A stretch of 64,000 nucleotides of DNA from Gluconacetobacter diazotrophicus PA1 5 (GTDB lineage Bacteria; Pseudomonadota; Alphaproteobacteria; Acetobacterales; Acetobacteraceae). The stretch's first letter is position 1, and each line of letters starts with the position of its first letter. Of this stretch, positions 9,120 through 18,835 are shown piece by piece. The notes under the pieces are model-generated. The model was given only the letters and a program-made list of their open reading frames with translations, did not search any database and had not been told where the DNA came from. Made by a program: the position numbers and the translations under genes. Location of the stretch: positions 770,001 to 834,000 of the forward strand of contig NC_010125.1 in NCBI RefSeq assembly GCF_000067045.1. Reading direction: 5' to 3'.

Positions 9120-10154
9120 TTAGCGGTCCTGTCCGTCCTCCGACACCCCGTTCGACAGGGACGTGGGTGACGGAACAGGCGTGGCGGGGGAAGCCGCCAC
9201 CGCATTGGGCGGCCGGACGCGGTGCATCGACTGGCGCAACTGGGCGACCAGCGCGCGCAGCGTCACGCGGGGCTGTCGTCCCTCGGGGGTGACGATCGAA
9301 ACGCTCGCGGTCATGCCCGCCGCCAGCGTGATTCCGGCGGGCAGGGCGTCGATATGCACCCGCACCGGAATGCGCTGCGCCAGCCGTACCCAGGTATAGA
9401 CCGGGTTGACCAAGGGCAGGCCCTGGGTCGATCGTTGCGCGTTGGCCGAGGATATGCCGCGCGTGATGCTCTCGACATGGCCCCAGAGCGGGGTCGCGTA
9501 GCCCATCAGGTCGATCCGCACCAGCGCGCCGGGATAGATCCCCCGCATCCGGGTTTCCTCGAAATACCCGTCCACCCAATAGGATTCCGCGTCGATCACC
9601 TCGATATCCGATACGCCGGCGGTGGCGAAATCGCCCACCCGCATCGTCAGGTTGGTGACGTAGCCGTTGACGGTGCTGCGGACCTGCGTGCGGTCCAGGT
9701 TCATCCGCGCCTGCGACAGGGCGGCCAGCGCGTCGGCATATTGGGCCTTGGCCTGTTCCGCCACGGCTTCGAACTGCTGCTTTTCCTCGGCCGAGGCCGA
9801 GGCCGAGGACAGTTGCTGCCGGCGCTGGTGCTGCGCCAGGCGCAGCGTCAGGTCCGCCTGGCGTTCATTGACGCGCGCCGTCGCCGATGCCACCGCGATG
9901 CGGAAATCGAACGGGTCGATGGAGTACAGCACATCGCCGCGATGGACATACTGGTTGTCGGTGACACGGACATCCACGATCTGCCCCGATACGCGCGGCG
10001 CGATGTTGGCGACCTGCACGCGCACCTGCCCGTTCCGGGTCCAGGGCGCGGCCGTGTAGTAATCCCACAGCCCCAGCACCACCACTGTCGCAATGGCCAG
10101 GATGGCCAGCGTGGTTGCGATCCGTATGACGTGACGGGCGCGTTCGAACACCAT
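9120..10154 (-). CDS. aaeA: HlyD/AaeA-type efflux adaptor
   Basis: A periplasmic adaptor (membrane fusion protein) of about 344 residues. It has one N-terminal membrane anchor (IATTLAILAIATVVVLGLW), a biotinyl-lipoyl-like half (VANIAPRVSGQIVDVRVTDN), a helical hairpin rich in A, Q and E, and a beta-barrel. It should link the FUSC inner-membrane pump to an outer-membrane channel to export aromatic acids or similar compounds. The ATG at 10154 has GAAAGG upstream; a GTG at 10166 would overlap the DUF1656 stop by four bases and is equally possible. Third gene of the operon. Confidence 0.8.
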   Translation of the reverse strand: MVFERARHVIRIATTLAILAIATVVVLGLWDYYTAAPWTRNGQVRVQVANIAPRVSGQIVDVRVTDNQYVHRGDVLYSIDPFDFRIAVASATARVNERQADLTLRLAQHQRRQQLSSASASAEEKQQFEAVAEQAKAQYADALAALSQARMNLDRTQVRSTVNGYVTNLTMRVGDFATAGVSDIEVIDAESYWVDGYFEETRMRGIYPGALVRIDLMGYATPLWGHVESITRGISSANAQRSTQGLPLVNPVYTWVRLAQRIPVRVHIDALPAGITLAAGMTASVSIVTPEGRQPRVTLRALVAQLRQSMHRVRPPNAVAASPATPVPSPTSLSNGVSEDGQDR

Positions 10155-10162
10155 CCGACCTT

Positions 10163-10357
10163 TCACAACAGAAAAACATAGAATCCGACAAGGCAGATCA
10201 GGATTCCGAATTCGGCCAGAGGCACGTTCCAGACCCGTTTCTGCACGAAGGTGGTGCCCAGAAGCGGGCGCAGCACCAGCAGGGTCAGCACCGCCAGCCC
10301 CGCATCGATGACGAACGAGGATACCTGCACGCCCGCGATATCGACCGTCGGCCCCAT
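10163..10357 (-). CDS. aaeX: DUF1656 inner-membrane protein (AaeX-like)
   Basis: A 64-residue protein with two hydrophobic helices (VIDAGLAVLTLLVLRPLL and FGILICLVGFYVFLL). DUF1656 proteins are almost always found between the FUSC pump and HlyD adaptor genes of Aae-type efflux systems, as here; their role is unknown. It starts one base after the FUSC stop. Confidence 0.8.
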   Translation of the reverse strand: MGPTVDIAGVQVSSFVIDAGLAVLTLLVLRPLLGTTFVQKRVWNVPLAEFGILICLVGFYVFLL

Positions 10358-10358
10358 C

Positions 10359-12431
10359 TCAGCCCCTCCACGCCGCGGGGATGATGCCGTAATGGCGCAG
10401 CAGCCGCACGTTGCGCTCCAGCAGCCGCGCCGCGCCGAACAGGCCCGATACGGCGCCGATCACGATCTCGCGCTCGACCGGGGGCAGGTCGCGGGACGCG
10501 GCCAGCAGCACCGTCGCATGGTGCATGATGCGCCGCGCGCTTTCGGGGACATTGCGCACCCGCAGCAGGTCCAGGCCCTGGCGGGCCAGGTCCGATACCG
10601 GTGGAATCATCATGGCCCGCGTCAGGTGCCGCCGGGCCCGCGCCAGCGCGCCGATCAGGTCGCCCATCGACACGATGCGGCCGAACACCCCGGCGGCGAC
10701 CCGGTGCGGCGGCAGATGGCCCGTCCAGGTGCGGGCCTGGATCAGCCGGTCATATTGCCGGCTGATCAGCATCGGGCCGGCGATGTCCCCCCGGCCGGTG
10801 AACTGCCGCCGCAGCGACAGCGCCACCGTCATCGCGACCCGGAAGCGCCGCCGCCGCGCCGAAGGCGGCAGCAGCACCAGCGAGAAGAACAGGATCACCG
10901 CCGACAGCGTGTAGAAGACATTGCGGTCGATGAACTGCATCGGGTCGTAGTTCTGGATGTTGTCCAGCCCCAGCACGATGAAGAAGAACACCCCGAAATT
11001 CAGCCCGATCGCCGCATGGCGCGGATGGATCAGCAGCAGGCATGTCGCGAACACCACCGGCGCGATCATCAGCGCCAGGAAGCCCATGTCGGACCCGTAG
11101 GGCAGGATGCGGTAATCCAGCACCAGCGCGCACAGCGTGGACAGCGGCACGCCGATCAGCGCCCCGAACCCGAAGGCGCGGGTGTCGAATGTCGTGATCG
11201 ACAGGGTCAGGATGGTGGCGACCTGTACCAGCGTCATCGTCGAACCCGGCAGACCGGACAGGATGCAGATCGCGGCGGCGGCGGAAAATCCCACGATCAC
11301 GCGCACGCCGTTCAGCATGGCCAGCACCGGGTCCTGATGCCGGGCGAGGCGCACGTTCCGGGCCACGCGCGGTGCCGCGCGGCCGTCCTCCAGCGTGCGG
11401 ATGCCGTCCTCGACCCATCGTCCGTAGGACAGCAGCGCCATCGCGCGCTCGATCAGATAGGCCTCGGCCGGGGTCGGTGGCGCGTCGCCGTCCTCGACGC
11501 GCAGCAGCGCATCCAGCGCGCCCCGCGCGTCGTCCGCGCCGGTGAAGGGCGTCCCGTCGCCGAAGCGCTGCCGCACCCGCGACAGGATCGCCGGGCGGAC
11601 ATCGTTCTCGCGCAGGACGCCGCCGATGGCGCGGCTGCACGATATCATGTCCAGCATCGCGACCATGGCAGACCGCGCGCCGGTCATGCGCAGCGCGCTG
11701 TCGGCCAGTTCCGTCCGCGCGAATGAAACCTGGCTGGTCAGCGCCATGATCGTCCCTGCCAGCGCAACACAGCTTCCGTCGTCGGGAATACCCCGCCCGG
11801 CCACGGCGTCGCGGGCGATCCGCCGGACATCGACCGCCGCCCGGCGCAGCCGGTCCGCCAGGGCGCGCCATGCGGAGGGCGAGCCCGTCACGTCATTGAC
11901 CACCGCGACCGATACGATGCCGATCATGATGGCCGACACACGGAAGATCGCGACCGAGAACACCGCTTCAGGCCGGTCGATGCACCCGATTCCGATGATG
12001 GCGACGGTATAGCCGGCCAGCAGCGCGCCATAGGCCCGGAAGTCGCGCGCCAGCGTGCCGGCGACCACGCACAGCCCCAGCCACAGCGCGGCCCCCCCCA
12101 GCACCATGAACCGGTCCTGCCCGAAGGCCGCGATCAGCCCGATCGCGACGGCAGCGCCGACCAGGGTACCCACGATGCGATACAGCGCCTTGGACAGGAT
12201 CTGGCCGCGCAGGGGCTGGGACAGGATCATCACCGTGACGCCCGCGCTGGCCGGCGAGTCGATTTGCATCCAGAACGCCACGGTCAGGGCCAGCACGGCC
12301 GATGCCCAGGTGCGCAGGCAGAAGGCGATGCTGCCGGGGGGAAACCATCCCGCCAGTATGGGAGGCAGCCAGACCCGGCGCGCGATGCCGGCCCGCATGC
12401 CCGCCCCGCCGCTTGCGGCGTCCTGCCCCAT
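10359..12431 (-). CDS. aaeB: FUSC-family efflux pump (AaeB-like)
   Basis: A 690-residue inner-membrane protein with two blocks of about five to six membrane segments (near residues 25-180 and 370-510), each followed by a soluble helical region; this is the FUSC/AaeB arrangement. Representative segments are LLAGYTVAIIGIGCI and LNFGVFFFIVLGLDNIQNYD. It would work with DUF1656 and the adaptor below to export aromatic carboxylates or other weak acids, a useful trait in an acid-producing bacterium (inference). No regulator gene lies next to it. Confidence 0.82.
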   Translation of the reverse strand: MGQDAASGGAGMRAGIARRVWLPPILAGWFPPGSIAFCLRTWASAVLALTVAFWMQIDSPASAGVTVMILSQPLRGQILSKALYRIVGTLVGAAVAIGLIAAFGQDRFMVLGGAALWLGLCVVAGTLARDFRAYGALLAGYTVAIIGIGCIDRPEAVFSVAIFRVSAIMIGIVSVAVVNDVTGSPSAWRALADRLRRAAVDVRRIARDAVAGRGIPDDGSCVALAGTIMALTSQVSFARTELADSALRMTGARSAMVAMLDMISCSRAIGGVLRENDVRPAILSRVRQRFGDGTPFTGADDARGALDALLRVEDGDAPPTPAEAYLIERAMALLSYGRWVEDGIRTLEDGRAAPRVARNVRLARHQDPVLAMLNGVRVIVGFSAAAAICILSGLPGSTMTLVQVATILTLSITTFDTRAFGFGALIGVPLSTLCALVLDYRILPYGSDMGFLALMIAPVVFATCLLLIHPRHAAIGLNFGVFFFIVLGLDNIQNYDPMQFIDRNVFYTLSAVILFFSLVLLPPSARRRRFRVAMTVALSLRRQFTGRGDIAGPMLISRQYDRLIQARTWTGHLPPHRVAAGVFGRIVSMGDLIGALARARRHLTRAMMIPPVSDLARQGLDLLRVRNVPESARRIMHHATVLLAASRDLPPVEREIVIGAVSGLFGAARLLERNVRLLRHYGIIPAAWRG

Positions 12432-13015
12432 ACGTCCTTGCCCCTATCCGCCGTGCCGCCTGACCCTATCCGTGGGCCGGAGCGAAGTATGGCGGCCGGC
12501 TGCCCATCCTATGTGTCACGATAGCGACAAACCATGTCACGGCGGCCGCGCCCAGCCCGGGATACGGGCTGGTCGAGGGAATAAAGGCAGTGTTTCAATC
12601 AGTTGTCTGGGAATCCGTCCCCCGCGATCCCGGTCCGATGGCTGAAATGTGCCATGGTCATGGCCGCTCCACGATTCAGCGGAGGGCGCGCCCGGCGTCC
12701 GAGCGGCGGTGGGTCTGCAGATGCCGGCGGTGCCGGGTATGAATGGCCCGCACGGCCTCGGACATGGCCGGATGCAGGCGGGTGCGACGGGCAGGGCGGT
12801 TGGGGCTGGACGTCGTCACAGGGGGCGGGGTGGTGTGGGAGGAACTGCGAACCGGAACCATCATCGGAGTGTCTTGAACCCTGTCTTCGCCGCGCGGCCG
12901 GACTGCCGGGCTGGCCATACGCAGTCTTGCCCGGCCTCATGTCCGAAATACGGCAGGGAAAAGGTCGTCCGGCGGTTCCTCTGGCCCCCGGCGCCGGTTC
13001 GGGCGATAAGACGCC
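12432..13015. other. Intergenic region upstream of FUSC and exonuclease operons
   Basis: A 584-base divergent spacer. It should contain promoters for both operons. A minus-strand ORF (12676-12864, rich in Arg, His, Thr and Pro) shows biased third positions but lacks a ribosome-binding site and any recognisable domain, so I do not call it. No RNA gene, repeat or insertion sequence is visible. Confidence 0.4.
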
Positions 13016-14170
13016 ATGCGCCTGATTCACACGTCCGACTGGCAGATCGGCAAGGTCTTCCGCTTCGCCGACGACGACGTCCTGCCGGTCCTGCAGCACG
13101 AACGGCTGGAAGCGATCAGCCGGATCGGCCGCCTGGCCCGCGCCCAGGGGGCCGACGCGGTGGTGGTGGCGGGCGACATCTATGACTATACGCGCCCGGC
13201 GGAACGCACCCTGCGCCAGCCGATCGAACGGATGCGGCAATTCCCCGACCTGCGCTGGCACCTGATCCCGGGCAACCACGATTTCCACGAACCGGACGGG
13301 CTGTGGGACCGGCTGCTGCGTACCGGCCTGCCGGACACCATCCTGCCCCATCTGTCCGACGACCCGGCGCCGCTGGACGCGGCCGGCACGGCCTGGGTCA
13401 TTCCGGCCGGGCTGGGCCACCGCCACGTCATCGGCGACCCCACGGCGGGAATGGACCGGTCGGCCACGCCGGAAGGCGCCATGCGGGTGGGGTTGGCGCA
13501 CGGGTCGGTCCGCACGTTCGGCGAGGACGCGCCGGACCATAACGTGATCGCCATCGACCGCGCGCGGCAGGCGGGCCTGTCCTACCTGGCGCTGGGCGAC
13601 TGGCACGGCGCGCTGCGGATCGACGCCCGGACCTGGTATTCCGGCACGCCGGAAGTCGACGGGTTCGATGTCGGGGGCGCCGGCGGCGGGCAGGCGCTGC
13701 TGGTCACGCTGGACGGTCCCCGGGCCGAACCGGTCGTCGAATCCCACGATGTCGGGCGCTTTCGCTGGCGGCGCGAACAGGCGGTGCTGACCGACGCCGC
13801 CGGCATCGAGGCGCTGGATGCCCGGCTGCGCGCCATCGACCGCGACGATCCCAGCCGCGTCCTGGTTCGCCTGGCGGTCAGCGGGGCGCTGAACCTGACC
13901 GACCTCGAATGCTACCAGACGCGGATCGTGGACGGGCTGGGCTCGGCCTTGCGGCTGCTGCGCATCGACGGCGCCCCCGGCCTGGCCCCGTCGCCCGACG
14001 ACCTGGACGGATTTGGCCTGGCCGGCGCGGTGCGGGCGGCGGCGGACGCCCTGGTCCGCCAGACGCATGAAGGCCCCGAGGACGGCCGCGACATCGCCGC
14101 CGCGGCGCTGCAACGGCTCTACCTGCTGGCCCGCGCGGGCGATCCGCAATCCGGGGGAGGTGCGGCATGA
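13016..14170 (+). CDS. SbcD/YhaO-like DNA repair exonuclease
   Basis: A 384-residue metallophosphoesterase of the Mre11/SbcD class. The metal-binding motifs are in order: LIHTSDWQIG (variant of DxH), VVVAGDIYD, LIPGNHD, GLAHGS and LALGDWHG. The C-terminal 110 residues would contact the ATPase partner. Its stop overlaps the start of the ATPase gene by four bases (14167-14170), as is common for such pairs. Expected role: nuclease that opens blocked or hairpin DNA ends. It is closer in layout to the YhaO/YhaN pair than to classical SbcCD. Confidence 0.85.
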   Translation: MRLIHTSDWQIGKVFRFADDDVLPVLQHERLEAISRIGRLARAQGADAVVVAGDIYDYTRPAERTLRQPIERMRQFPDLRWHLIPGNHDFHEPDGLWDRLLRTGLPDTILPHLSDDPAPLDAAGTAWVIPAGLGHRHVIGDPTAGMDRSATPEGAMRVGLAHGSVRTFGEDAPDHNVIAIDRARQAGLSYLALGDWHGALRIDARTWYSGTPEVDGFDVGGAGGGQALLVTLDGPRAEPVVESHDVGRFRWRREQAVLTDAAGIEALDARLRAIDRDDPSRVLVRLAVSGALNLTDLECYQTRIVDGLGSALRLLRIDGAPGLAPSPDDLDGFGLAGAVRAAADALVRQTHEGPEDGRDIAAAALQRLYLLARAGDPQSGGGAA

Positions 14171-16833
14171 TTCTGCATGGGCTGGAGGTCGAACAGGTCC
14201 GGCGCTTCGCCGATCCGGTGCGCCTGGCGGGGCTGGGGCCGGGGCTGAACCTGCTGGGGGCGCCGAACGAATCCGGCAAATCGACCCTGCTGGCCGCGTT
14301 GCGCGCCGTCTTCCTGTTGCAGCACGGCTCCAAGAGCCGGCCGATCGCCGACCTGCAACCCTATGGCGGCAAGGGCGCGCCCCGGATCGCGGTCGACTTC
14401 ACCGTGGACGGCACGATGTGGCGGCTGGAAAAGCGCTTCCTGCACCGGCCCTTCGCCCAGTTGAGCGGTGACGGCGCGACCTTCCAGGGCGATGCGGCGG
14501 AGGCCCGCCTGCATGCCCTGATCGGCGTCGAGTCCGGCAAGCGCGGGACCGAGGCGCTGGGCCTGATGAATGCCCTGTGGGTCGGGCAGGGCCACAGCCT
14601 GGCCCAGCCCGATTTTTCCGACCCCGCGCGGACGACCCTGCGCGCCTGCCTGGAATCCGACCTCGGCGCCATGACGGGCGGCGAGGCCGCCGAACGCATC
14701 CTGGCGCGGGTGCTGGCCGACCTGTCGGTGCTGCTGGACGGGCGCGGCAATCCCAAGGGGCGCTATCGCGCGGCGATCGAGGGCGAGCAGGCGGCGTCCG
14801 ACGAACTGGCCCGCCTGCAGACCCGCCGGCAGGTGCTGGAGGACGATCTGCAGGCCATGGCCGACCTGCGCCGCCGCCTGGCGCGCGAGGACGATTCCGA
14901 CCGGCGCGAGAAGGAGCGCGAGCATCTGGCCGAGGCCCGGCGGCAACGCGATCGGCTGCGCGACCATGACGCCCGGCACCGTGCCGCGCGCGCCGCGCTG
15001 GACCACGCGACGGCGCGGCTGGCCGCTGTGCGGCAGGATGTGGCCCGCCGTGCCGAATGGCGGCAGGCGCTGGATGCCCAGTCGGCGCGCAGGGCGGACC
15101 TGGCCGAGGCGCTGGCGGCGGCGCGGGCGGCCCATGACGCGGCCCAGACCGCCCAGGCCGCGCGCATGCGGGCGGTCCAGGATGCCGACGCACACCGCCT
15201 GTCGGCCCGGCGCGCCCTGGACCGGGCCACGCGGCGGGTGGAGCGGACGCGGCTGGAACAGGAACGGCGCGATGCGGCGGCGTCGCTCGACCGGCTGGAC
15301 CAGGCGGCGCAGGCGGTGACGCGGGCGGCGGCCCGCCTGTCCGCCTGCACGGTCGACGAGGCCCGGATGACCGCGATCCGCCAGGCCGCCCGCGCCGTCC
15401 AGGCCGCCCGCGCCGCCAGCCAGGCGCAGGCGACGATGCTGGACGTGGTGCTGGAGGGCACGGGCGCCGGACGGCTGAAGCTGGACGGCCGCGTGCTGGG
15501 TTCCGGCCGCGTTCAGGTGACGGACACCGCCCGGTTGCACATCGCGGGTATCGGCACCGTATCCATCGAACCCGCCAGCCATGACCGCGAACGGCTGCGC
15601 GCCGACGCGGCAAGGGCCGACCACGCCCTGCGCCAGGCGCTGGACGCCGCGGGCTGCGTCGATCCCGACGCGGCCGAGGCCGCCCTGGCCGAACGCCGCC
15701 AGGCCGACCTGGCCTTCCAGGCGGCGCAGACGACGCTGGCCGGCCTGCTGGTGGCCGCCGACCGGTCGCCCGCCGCGGCCATGACCGAGGGCCGCCGCCG
15801 TCTGGCCGAACTGGAGGCGCGGATCGCCCGGCACGGCGATGAGGACGGGAACCCCGCCGCCGGACAGGACCCCGCCGAGGCGCTGGAGCGGGCCAGCGAT
15901 GCCATGCAGGCGGCCGAGGACCGCCACGCCGCGGCCAACCAGGCCCTGTTCGCGCCCGACGAAACCCTGCGCCTGGCGGCCGCCGAACTGGGGCGCCTGG
16001 AAGGCGACCACCGCCTGGCGCAGGATGCCGCGTCCCGGCTGACGCACGACCTGGCGGCGGCCCGCGCCGCCGAGTCGGACGACGCGCTATCCGCCCGGCT
16101 GGCGGCGGAAGACGCTGCGATGCGTGAGGCCGGACAGGCGCTGCACCGGATCGAGGAAACCCGGCCCGACGGCACGGAGGCCCTGGCCGACGCCGCGATC
16201 CAACGCCTGGAGCGCGCGATCCAGGACGGAAGCGCCCGCCTGGCGGCACTGAAACAGGACATGGCGGCGCGCGAGGCCCGGATCCGCGCGGCCGAGGGCG
16301 ACGGCCTGGACGAACGGATCGCCGCCCAGGACAGATTGCGGGACTCCCACGCCGCCGAACGCGCGGCCTGCGCGCGCGAGGTCGCGATCCTGCACTGCCT
16401 GCGCGACGCGGTGGCGGGCGCGGCCCGGGCGGCGACGGAACGCTATCTGGCCCCGCTCAGCCGGGCGATCCAGCCGGCGCTGGCCGCGCTCTTTCCCCGG
16501 GCGGTGGCGACCGTGGACCCGGATTTCCGCGTCTCGGGCCTGACCCGGCGCGTCGGCGAGCCGTTCGAAAACCTCTCGGACGGCACGCGCGAGCAGATCG
16601 CGGTGCTGGTGCGGCTGGGACTGGCGGAATTGCTGCGCGCGCGCGGGCGTCCGGCCATGCTGGTGCTGGATGATGCCCTGACCTGGTCCGATGCCGGCCG
16701 GCTGGACCGTATGTTCGATATCCTGGCTGATGCGGCCACCCGCGTGCAGGTCCTGATCCTGACCTGCCGGACCGAACTGTTTACCGGCCTGGGAGCGCGT
16801 GCCCTGACGATTGAGTCCGCAACGCCATCGTAA
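14167..16833 (+). CDS. SbcC/YhaN-like SMC-type ATPase
   Basis: 888 residues. The Walker A is NLLGAPNESGKSTLLAALRA near residue 40. There follows a very long, alanine- and arginine-rich coiled-coil region broken in the middle. The C-terminal lobe has the signature NLSDGTREQIAVLVRLGLAE and Walker B MLVLDDALTW. ESGKST is characteristic of YhaN-like proteins. It should form an Mre11/Rad50-like complex with the preceding exonuclease. The frame is intact throughout despite the low-complexity sequence. Confidence 0.85.
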   Translation: MILHGLEVEQVRRFADPVRLAGLGPGLNLLGAPNESGKSTLLAALRAVFLLQHGSKSRPIADLQPYGGKGAPRIAVDFTVDGTMWRLEKRFLHRPFAQLSGDGATFQGDAAEARLHALIGVESGKRGTEALGLMNALWVGQGHSLAQPDFSDPARTTLRACLESDLGAMTGGEAAERILARVLADLSVLLDGRGNPKGRYRAAIEGEQAASDELARLQTRRQVLEDDLQAMADLRRRLAREDDSDRREKEREHLAEARRQRDRLRDHDARHRAARAALDHATARLAAVRQDVARRAEWRQALDAQSARRADLAEALAAARAAHDAAQTAQAARMRAVQDADAHRLSARRALDRATRRVERTRLEQERRDAAASLDRLDQAAQAVTRAAARLSACTVDEARMTAIRQAARAVQAARAASQAQATMLDVVLEGTGAGRLKLDGRVLGSGRVQVTDTARLHIAGIGTVSIEPASHDRERLRADAARADHALRQALDAAGCVDPDAAEAALAERRQADLAFQAAQTTLAGLLVAADRSPAAAMTEGRRRLAELEARIARHGDEDGNPAAGQDPAEALERASDAMQAAEDRHAAANQALFAPDETLRLAAAELGRLEGDHRLAQDAASRLTHDLAAARAAESDDALSARLAAEDAAMREAGQALHRIEETRPDGTEALADAAIQRLERAIQDGSARLAALKQDMAAREARIRAAEGDGLDERIAAQDRLRDSHAAERAACAREVAILHCLRDAVAGAARAATERYLAPLSRAIQPALAALFPRAVATVDPDFRVSGLTRRVGEPFENLSDGTREQIAVLVRLGLAELLRARGRPAMLVLDDALTWSDAGRLDRMFDILADAATRVQVLILTCRTELFTGLGARALTIESATPS

Positions 16834-17028
16834 AAATCACAATTGTGTTATAATCGATGTGGCGTGGGTTCGGGGTGGGGCGAGGAATCCGTCTTACTCG
16901 ATTGTTTTATATACAGATATATCGACACTCCATCACGCTCTCGGGACGTTGTGGTATATCGGTCATGCGAATGTTATACGGGGCGAACCCAGGACGACGA
17001 CAGAATAGAGCGTCGCCCAAAACAATAA

Positions 17029-17046
17029 AGGTGCCTGCAGGCACCT
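17029..17046. promoter_or_regulatory. 18-bp perfect palindrome upstream of porin gene
   Basis: AGGTGCCTGCAGGCACCT reads the same on both strands. It lies 62 bases before the OprB start within a 275-base spacer that is otherwise unusually AT-rich for the window. It could be a dimeric repressor operator or the stem of an mRNA hairpin in the porin leader. No poly-T follows, so it is not a simple terminator. Confidence 0.5.
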
Positions 17047-17108
17047 GACGTGATGATGTCCCTCCGGCATGCCCTTGGCCGATGCCGGACGCAGGTAGAT
17101 GGAACCCG

Positions 17109-18647
17109 ATGATTCGTACTGTGTTCGGGGCGGCGGTCGTGCTGTCCATATCCGGCCTGATGCTATCCGACGGGTCCGCTCGCGCGCAGTCCACCCAGTC
17201 CGACGTCGTGGCGACCACGCGGCCGGTCGTGGTGGGCGGCTATGCGAATCGGGTCCCGGCACGGCTTGTCCCCGCTCCCGCCCCGAAACAGGCCGTCCCG
17301 GCAACCACGTCCTCGAAACAGGCCGCGGCGGCGCACGTCTATGTGCCCCCGTCCTTGCTGGCGGGCTATTTCCCGCCCAGTTACGAGGAATGGATTCGCG
17401 GCAGCACCATGACGGGCGACTGGGGCGGGCTGCGTACCCATCTGGAAGATCGCGGCGTGCATATCCAGGGGCATTTCCTGGAAGACGCATCCGGCAATCC
17501 GGTGGGCGGAAAATATGCCGGTGTCCGCTACGCGCATGAATTCGGGCTGGGCGCCGACATCAATTTCGCCAGGCTGATCCATCATGACATCGGCGTCCTG
17601 CATATTCTGCTGACCGAACGCGCGGGCCTCAGCCTGGCGGCGGGCCCGCTGGGCGGCGCGGTGGATTCCGTGCAGCAGATCTTCGGCTCGGGCGAGACCG
17701 TGCGCATCACCCGCCTGTCGCTGGAAAAGCAGTTCAATCGCTACGTCTCGATGGAAGCCGGCTGGATCAACACCGAAAACGATTTCGGGCAGTCCACCAT
17801 GCATTGGGGCATGTCGATCTACTGCCAGTTCCAGACCAACGCGATCTGCGGCATGCCGCAGGGGCTGGCGATGAATGGCGGCTATGGCTGGTATCCCACG
17901 GCCCATCCGGGCGCGTGGCTGAAGCTCTATCCGGCCGGCAACGACCATTATCTGGTGTCGGCGGGTATCTATAACGTCGATAACACCATCTCGAACACCC
18001 ATAACGGCTTCAAGCTGGGCCTGGACGATACGACGGGCGTCTACCTGCCGTTCCAGCTCGGCTGGCACCACGGCAACGACTATACCGGCGACATGGACGG
18101 CAATATCCGCATCGGCGGATACTGGGACACGTCCGAGGTCCCGATCGTCACCTCCAAGGCCGGGGCCTATCAGCCGGCGAGCGTCGAACTGATCGACCTG
18201 CCGACCACCCAGATCCGCGGCCGCTTCGGCGGCTGGTTCGAAGGTGACCAGATGATCCAGCGCGACCAGTCCGGCAGCGGCCGGGGTACGGTCATTTTCG
18301 GGTCGTTCATCTGGGGCGATCCGCGCACCGCGCTGTCGCCGTATTTCGCGACCTGGGGCATCATCCGCAAGGGAACGCTCCCCAATCGTCCGAACGATAC
18401 GATCAGCTTCGGCGGCAAGATCGCGGTGCTGAATCCCAAGATGGCGCAATATGCGGGCATGCTGCAGCAGCAGGGCCAGAAGGCGATCCGCCCTTCGAAC
18501 GAACCGGCCATCGAACTGAACTATGGCTGGCGGCCGACCCCGTGGGCCACGTTGCGCCCCGGCCTGCAATATGTCTGGCACCCGGGCGGCACCAACCGCT
18601 ACGCCAACGCCTTCATCATAGACATGGAAACCGGCCTCACATTCTAA
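17109..18647 (+). CDS. oprB: OprB-family carbohydrate-selective porin
   Basis: An outer-membrane beta-barrel protein of 512 residues. The ATG at 17109 gives a clean signal peptide (MIRTVFGAAVVLSISGLMLS, then ARAQS). A proline/alanine-rich stretch follows, then the OprB hallmark MTGDWGGLRTHLEDRGV. The long alternating-strand C-terminus ends in phenylalanine (MetGluThrGlyLeuThrPhe), as required for barrel assembly. OprB porins admit glucose and other sugars; acetic acid bacteria carry several. It stands alone with its own promoter region. Confidence 0.85.
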   Translation: MIRTVFGAAVVLSISGLMLSDGSARAQSTQSDVVATTRPVVVGGYANRVPARLVPAPAPKQAVPATTSSKQAAAAHVYVPPSLLAGYFPPSYEEWIRGSTMTGDWGGLRTHLEDRGVHIQGHFLEDASGNPVGGKYAGVRYAHEFGLGADINFARLIHHDIGVLHILLTERAGLSLAAGPLGGAVDSVQQIFGSGETVRITRLSLEKQFNRYVSMEAGWINTENDFGQSTMHWGMSIYCQFQTNAICGMPQGLAMNGGYGWYPTAHPGAWLKLYPAGNDHYLVSAGIYNVDNTISNTHNGFKLGLDDTTGVYLPFQLGWHHGNDYTGDMDGNIRIGGYWDTSEVPIVTSKAGAYQPASVELIDLPTTQIRGRFGGWFEGDQMIQRDQSGSGRGTVIFGSFIWGDPRTALSPYFATWGIIRKGTLPNRPNDTISFGGKIAVLNPKMAQYAGMLQQQGQKAIRPSNEPAIELNYGWRPTPWATLRPGLQYVWHPGGTNRYANAFIIDMETGLTF

Positions 18648-18835
18648 GCCTGCCCGTAAACGCGCTCTGGTGGCGATCCGACGCGCGTTTCCTGTGCTCC
18701 GGTGCTCGGAAACACACGACGGGCGTGCCGCCGCGCGGCACTCTCGCTCACCAGACCACGTTTCCAGGCAGGCTTCGCCCACATGTTTCCTGCCGGGCGT
18801 GAAGAGCGTTGACGGCAGTATCGGTGGTGGGGAAC

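Noticed and set aside
10251-11726. 491-residue plus-strand frame opposite the FUSC pump
   Set aside because: Q/H/R-rich antisense frame without a domain.
12676-12918. 80-residue minus-strand ORF upstream of the exonuclease gene
   Set aside because: Biased third positions but no ribosome-binding site or domain; not enough to call.
12599-14149. 516-residue minus-strand frame opposite the SbcD-like gene
   Set aside because: Antisense to a well-supported nuclease; no recognisable domain.
14119-16047. Long minus-strand open frame opposite the YhaN-like ATPase
   Set aside because: Low-complexity antisense frame; the plus-strand gene has clear Walker motifs at both ends.
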